Of a stretch of 64,000 nucleotides of DNA, positions 61,330 to 64,000 are shown piece after piece. Positions within the stretch are counted from its first letter, which is position 1; each line of letters starts with the position of its first letter. Below the pieces are notes generated by a model. That model did not search any database. It was not told the origin of the DNA and saw nothing but the letters and a program-made list of their open reading frames with translations. The DNA comes from Alphaproteobacteria bacterium (GTDB taxonomy: Bacteria; Pseudomonadota; Alphaproteobacteria; UBA9219; RFNS01). The DNA is taken from assembly GCA_037200005.1 (NCBI GenBank), contig JBBCGY010000002.1, positions 124,001-188,000 of the forward strand. The letters are read 5' to 3'. Both the position numbers and the translations under genes were made by a program.

Positions 61330-62643
61330 ATGCCGAAGCAGGCCATATCGGAAGAATATCGCGCGTCGTCGGACGCCTTGTCGGCGTATATAAAAGAAAT
61401 CCACGCGGAGGCCAATCTGTTGACTCGGGAAGCGGAGTCGGAGCTTGCCCAGAGCATCCACGACGGACGGAAGAACGTCGTCAAAGAGATTTTGGCAACG
61501 CCGGAAGGCGCCGAAAATCTTCAATATTTCTACAGCACCATTGTTCAAAGCAACGTGCCAAAAGAAACCGACCATGAATCGGATGACGATGAAGACATCG
61601 GCAAATTCCGCAGCCCCGAAGAAATAGAACATGCTGCGGGACTTGTTTCAAAACTAGATGTTCACCTGAAGAATCTTGAACGGCAGGCAGGAAAAAAACC
61701 TCTGAGATCCACCATTACCGCTTTGGAAGAGAAAAAAGATCAATTGGCCGATCTGATACTGGGCACATTCAGGCCGGCGGATAAGGATTTGGACGAGGTT
61801 GCCGCACTGAAGCCTTCTTCCGCGCTACGCCAGGCGCAACGCGAGAGAAATGCCGCCAAGGACAAAATGGTCAAGAGCAATCTCAGGCTGGTGATCAGCG
61901 TGGCGAAGAAATACAGGCGGACCAGCGTGCCGTTGATAGACCGTGTCCAGGACGGAAATCTCGGGCTGATCAAGGGCATCGAGGTATTCGATCATACGCT
62001 AGGCAACAGGATTTCCACCTATGTCACATGGTGGATCAGGCATTATATCAGCCGGGGAGCCGACAATACCGGCAGAACGATCCGCCACCCGGTGCATGCG
62101 CTGGAAAAATTTAAAAAAATCAAGGAAGCCGAACGGAGCATGTTCAATCAAACGGGCGTAGACCCCACGGATGAAGATGTCGCGGCGAAATTGAAAATGA
62201 AACCAGAAGAGGTCGCCAAGTTTCGTTATCTTACTATCGGCGAGCCTTTAAGCTTGGATGCCCCCGTTGGCGAGAAGGACAGCATAAGCTTCGGGGACAT
62301 GCTTGCGTCCGACAAATCGCCTCCCGATGCGGGCATAGAGGAAAAACAAAGGGCCGAACTCGCCCGGAGGGTGCTGGAAAAATTGGATGGCATAGATAAA
62401 AGGGTTATCCTCAAACGGTTTGGGTTCGACAATAAAGGCGAAGGGTACACGTTCCAAGAAATCGGTGACGTCTATGAGCTTTCGCGGGAAAGAATTCGCC
62501 AGATCGAAAGCCGTGGGAAAGAGAAGCTTCGTATCATCGCCAAGCACGAACCGGCGAGCGCGGAATTGTTCCCGACCGGCCCTACCAAACCAACGACTTC
62601 CCATGCGCCGAAACGACCGGCGCCCGAAGCAAAGATTGCTTAA
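61330..62643 (+). CDS. Divergent RpoD-like sigma-70 factor
   Basis: 437 residues. Region 1.2 (DALSAYIKEIHAEANLLTRE) is followed by an NCR-like acidic insertion of about 100 residues. Region 2: NLRLVISVAKKYRRTSVPLI, VQDGNLGLIKGIEVFD and ISTYVTWWIRHYISRGADNT. Region 3 has a GVDPTDEDVAAKLKMKPEEV helix, and region 4.2 is YELSRERIRQIESRGKEKLR. Region 1.1 is missing. In E. coli numbering Gln437 is His and Thr440 is Ser. The region 4.2 helix that reads the -35 element keeps the RERIRQIE sequence. It is probably a group-2 alternative sigma. Confidence 0.9.
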   Translation: MPKQAISEEYRASSDALSAYIKEIHAEANLLTREAESELAQSIHDGRKNVVKEILATPEGAENLQYFYSTIVQSNVPKETDHESDDDEDIGKFRSPEEIEHAAGLVSKLDVHLKNLERQAGKKPLRSTITALEEKKDQLADLILGTFRPADKDLDEVAALKPSSALRQAQRERNAAKDKMVKSNLRLVISVAKKYRRTSVPLIDRVQDGNLGLIKGIEVFDHTLGNRISTYVTWWIRHYISRGADNTGRTIRHPVHALEKFKKIKEAERSMFNQTGVDPTDEDVAAKLKMKPEEVAKFRYLTIGEPLSLDAPVGEKDSISFGDMLASDKSPPDAGIEEKQRAELARRVLEKLDGIDKRVILKRFGFDNKGEGYTFQEIGDVYELSRERIRQIESRGKEKLRIIAKHEPASAELFPTGPTKPTTSHAPKRPAPEAKIA

Positions 62644-62655
62644 TTAAGAAGCTTA

Positions 62656-63924
62656 TTAAGCCGTCGCGCCCGCGCCCTTGGCGCGCGCCGACCCGTGGAC
62701 GAAAACCGGCTTGGCTTTGCCTTCGACGACTTCCCGGTTGACGATGACTTTCTCGACATCTTCCTGGCCGGGAATATCGAACATAGGCTCAAGCAGAATT
62801 TGCTCCATGATCGAGCGAAGACCGCGCGCCCCTGTTTTGCGGGCTATAGCCTTCTGCGCGATGCCGGACAAAGCGTCGGCGGTGACTTCAAGCTGCACAT
62901 CTTCCATCTCGAACAAGCGCTGATACTGCTTGACGATGGCATTCTTGGGCTTGGTCAGGATATCGACCAGCGCCGCTTCGTCGAGATCGCCCAATGTCGC
63001 GATGACGGGCAGCCGTCCGATGAATTCTGGGATCAGTCCGAATTTCAGCAGATCGTCCGGTTCCGTTTGTTGCAAAAGCTCTCCGGTGCGGCGCTCTTCC
63101 GGCCCGCGCACGTCGGCGCCGAAGCCGATGGATGAGCCGCGCCCGCGCTGGGAGATGATTTTCTCCAGCCCGGCGAACGCACCGCCGCAGATGAACAGGA
63201 TGTTGGTGGTATCGACCTGCAGGAACTCCTGCTGCGGATGCTTGCGCCCGCCCTGTGGCGGCACGGAAGCGACCGTGCCTTCCATGATTTTCAGCAGGGC
63301 CTGCTGCACGCCTTCGCCCGACACGTCGCGCGTGATCGAGGGATTATCGGACTTGCGGCTGATTTTATCGACTTCGTCGATATAGACGATGCCGCGCTGG
63401 GCGCGTTCGACATTATAATCGGCGGCCTGAAGCAGCTTCAGGATGATATTCTCGACATCTTCGCCGACATAGCCCGCCTCGGTCAGAGTCGTGGCATCGG
63501 CCATCGTGAACGGCACGTCGATGATTCGGGCCAAGGTTTGCGCCAGCAGCGTCTTGCCGCTGCCGGTCGGTCCGACCAGCAGAATATTGGATTTCGCCAA
63601 TTCCACGTCAGCTTGCTTCGCGCCATGCGCCAGGCGCTTATAGTGGTTATGCACCGCGACCGACAGCACGCGCTTGGCGTGATCCTGGCCGATGACATAA
63701 TCATCCAGCACCTGCTTGATATCCCGTGGAGAAGGCACGCCGTCGCGGGATTTGACCAGCGTGGTCTTGCTCTCCTCGCGGATGATGTCCATGCATAGCT
63801 CGACGCATTCATCGCAGATGAATACCGTTGGCCCGGCAATGAGCTTGCGCACTTCGTGCTGGCTTTTGCCGCAGAAAGAGCAATAGAGCGTATTCTTTGA
63901 GTCCGTGCCTGCCGACTTGGTCAT
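62656..63924 (-). CDS. clpX: ClpX, ATPase of the ClpXP protease
   Basis: 422 residues. The N-terminal zinc finger has [20 protein letters not shown] and [13 protein letters not shown]+ motifs are [34 protein letters not shown] and the sensor regions; pore loops [12 protein letters not shown] (GYVG) and [12 protein letters not shown], and the IGF-like loop for ClpP binding ([10 protein letters not shown]) are intact. It unfolds tagged proteins for ClpP. Its upstream partner clpP would lie beyond the right edge on the same strand. Confidence 0.97.
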   Translation of the reverse strand: MTKSAGTDSKNTLYCSFCGKSQHEVRKLIAGPTVFICDECVELCMDIIREESKTTLVKSRDGVPSPRDIKQVLDDYVIGQDHAKRVLSVAVHNHYKRLAHGAKQADVELAKSNILLVGPTGSGKTLLAQTLARIIDVPFTMADATTLTEAGYVGEDVENIILKLLQAADYNVERAQRGIVYIDEVDKISRKSDNPSITRDVSGEGVQQALLKIMEGTVASVPPQGGRKHPQQEFLQVDTTNILFICGGAFAGLEKIISQRGRGSSIGFGADVRGPEERRTGELLQQTEPDDLLKFGLIPEFIGRLPVIATLGDLDEAALVDILTKPKNAIVKQYQRLFEMEDVQLEVTADALSGIAQKAIARKTGARGLRSIMEQILLEPMFDIPGQEDVEKVIVNREVVEGKAKPVFVHGSARAKGAGATA

Positions 63925-64000
63925 GATGGGTGCCTGTTTCTCCTAAACTTCCCCTGAACGATAGCCAGTCAAAAGCCGTCTGTCCATATGGCAAGCCTAG

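Noticed and set aside
1-64000. Prophage, insertion sequence, CRISPR or tRNA genes
   Set aside because: No transposase, integrase, terminal inverted repeats, spaced direct repeats or tRNA-like cloverleaf with a T-loop were found by reading both strands.

Overview
This window is a chromosomal segment of an alphaproteobacterium. The evidence is a fused ispDF gene, a dusB-(ntr)-ntrY-ntrX locus followed by hfq-hflX, the order rpsF-rpsR-DUF2232-rplI, a ppdK-type pyruvate phosphate dikinase, and a SAM-II riboswitch in front of metE. Codons are GC-rich, with AT-rich gaps between genes. No integrase, transposase, CRISPR array, rRNA or tRNA was seen, so this looks like core chromosome carrying lineage-specific insertions. 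The genus cannot be decided from the sequence.

Layout. 1-2.9 kb: an unknown gene cut by the window edge, ispDF and an outer-membrane barrel protein. 3-11.5 kb: dusB, a stand-alone Fis/NtrC-type DNA-binding protein, ntrY (broken by three single-base insertions), ntrX, a HAD phosphatase, hfq, hflX (3' end broken by several indels) and an inositol-phosphatase family gene. 11.5-12 kb: a ParDE/RelE-like toxin-antitoxin pair. 12-20.7 kb: an unknown P-loop protein overlapping argC, then argD, two tandem paralogous polytopic membrane proteins, pterin dehydratase, argB and mazG. 20.8-27.3 kb: a lineage-specific region with an alpha-helical repeat protein and three tandem genes that combine duplicated Fis-type helix-turn-helix repeats with a shared C-terminal module; the first also carries a sigma-54 activator AAA+ domain. 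27.4-34 kb: two membrane proteins, SAM-II riboswitch-metE-metF and kup. 34-38.5 kb: ribosomal protein operon, a small gene, an unknown gene and hisI. 38.5-46 kb: a drug-export type HlyD-ABC set, an esterase and a giant Pro/Ala-rich OmpA-like envelope protein. 46-49.5 kb: suhB, efp and three lineage-specific genes. 49.5-59 kb: ppdK, a secreted unknown, and sucA/sucB separated by a membrane M48-type peptidase and a small repeat protein. 59-64 kb: a HEAT-repeat protein, a divergent RpoD-like sigma factor and clpX.

How the parts fit. Housekeeping sets (isoprenoid, arginine, methionine, TCA cycle, translation) are interspersed with unknown genes that share a style: alpha-solenoid repeats, Pro/Ala linkers and duplicated HTHs. 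The most distinctive features are regulatory: the dusB-ntr locus keeps only an NtrC-like DNA-binding domain where ntrBC normally stand; a family of multi-HTH proteins seems to have grown from one enhancer-binding protein; and an extra sigma factor has changed residues in the part that reads the promoter -10 element. About ten single-base indels fall in only three genes (ntrY, hflX and the enhancer-binding protein gene), while the rest of the window reads cleanly.
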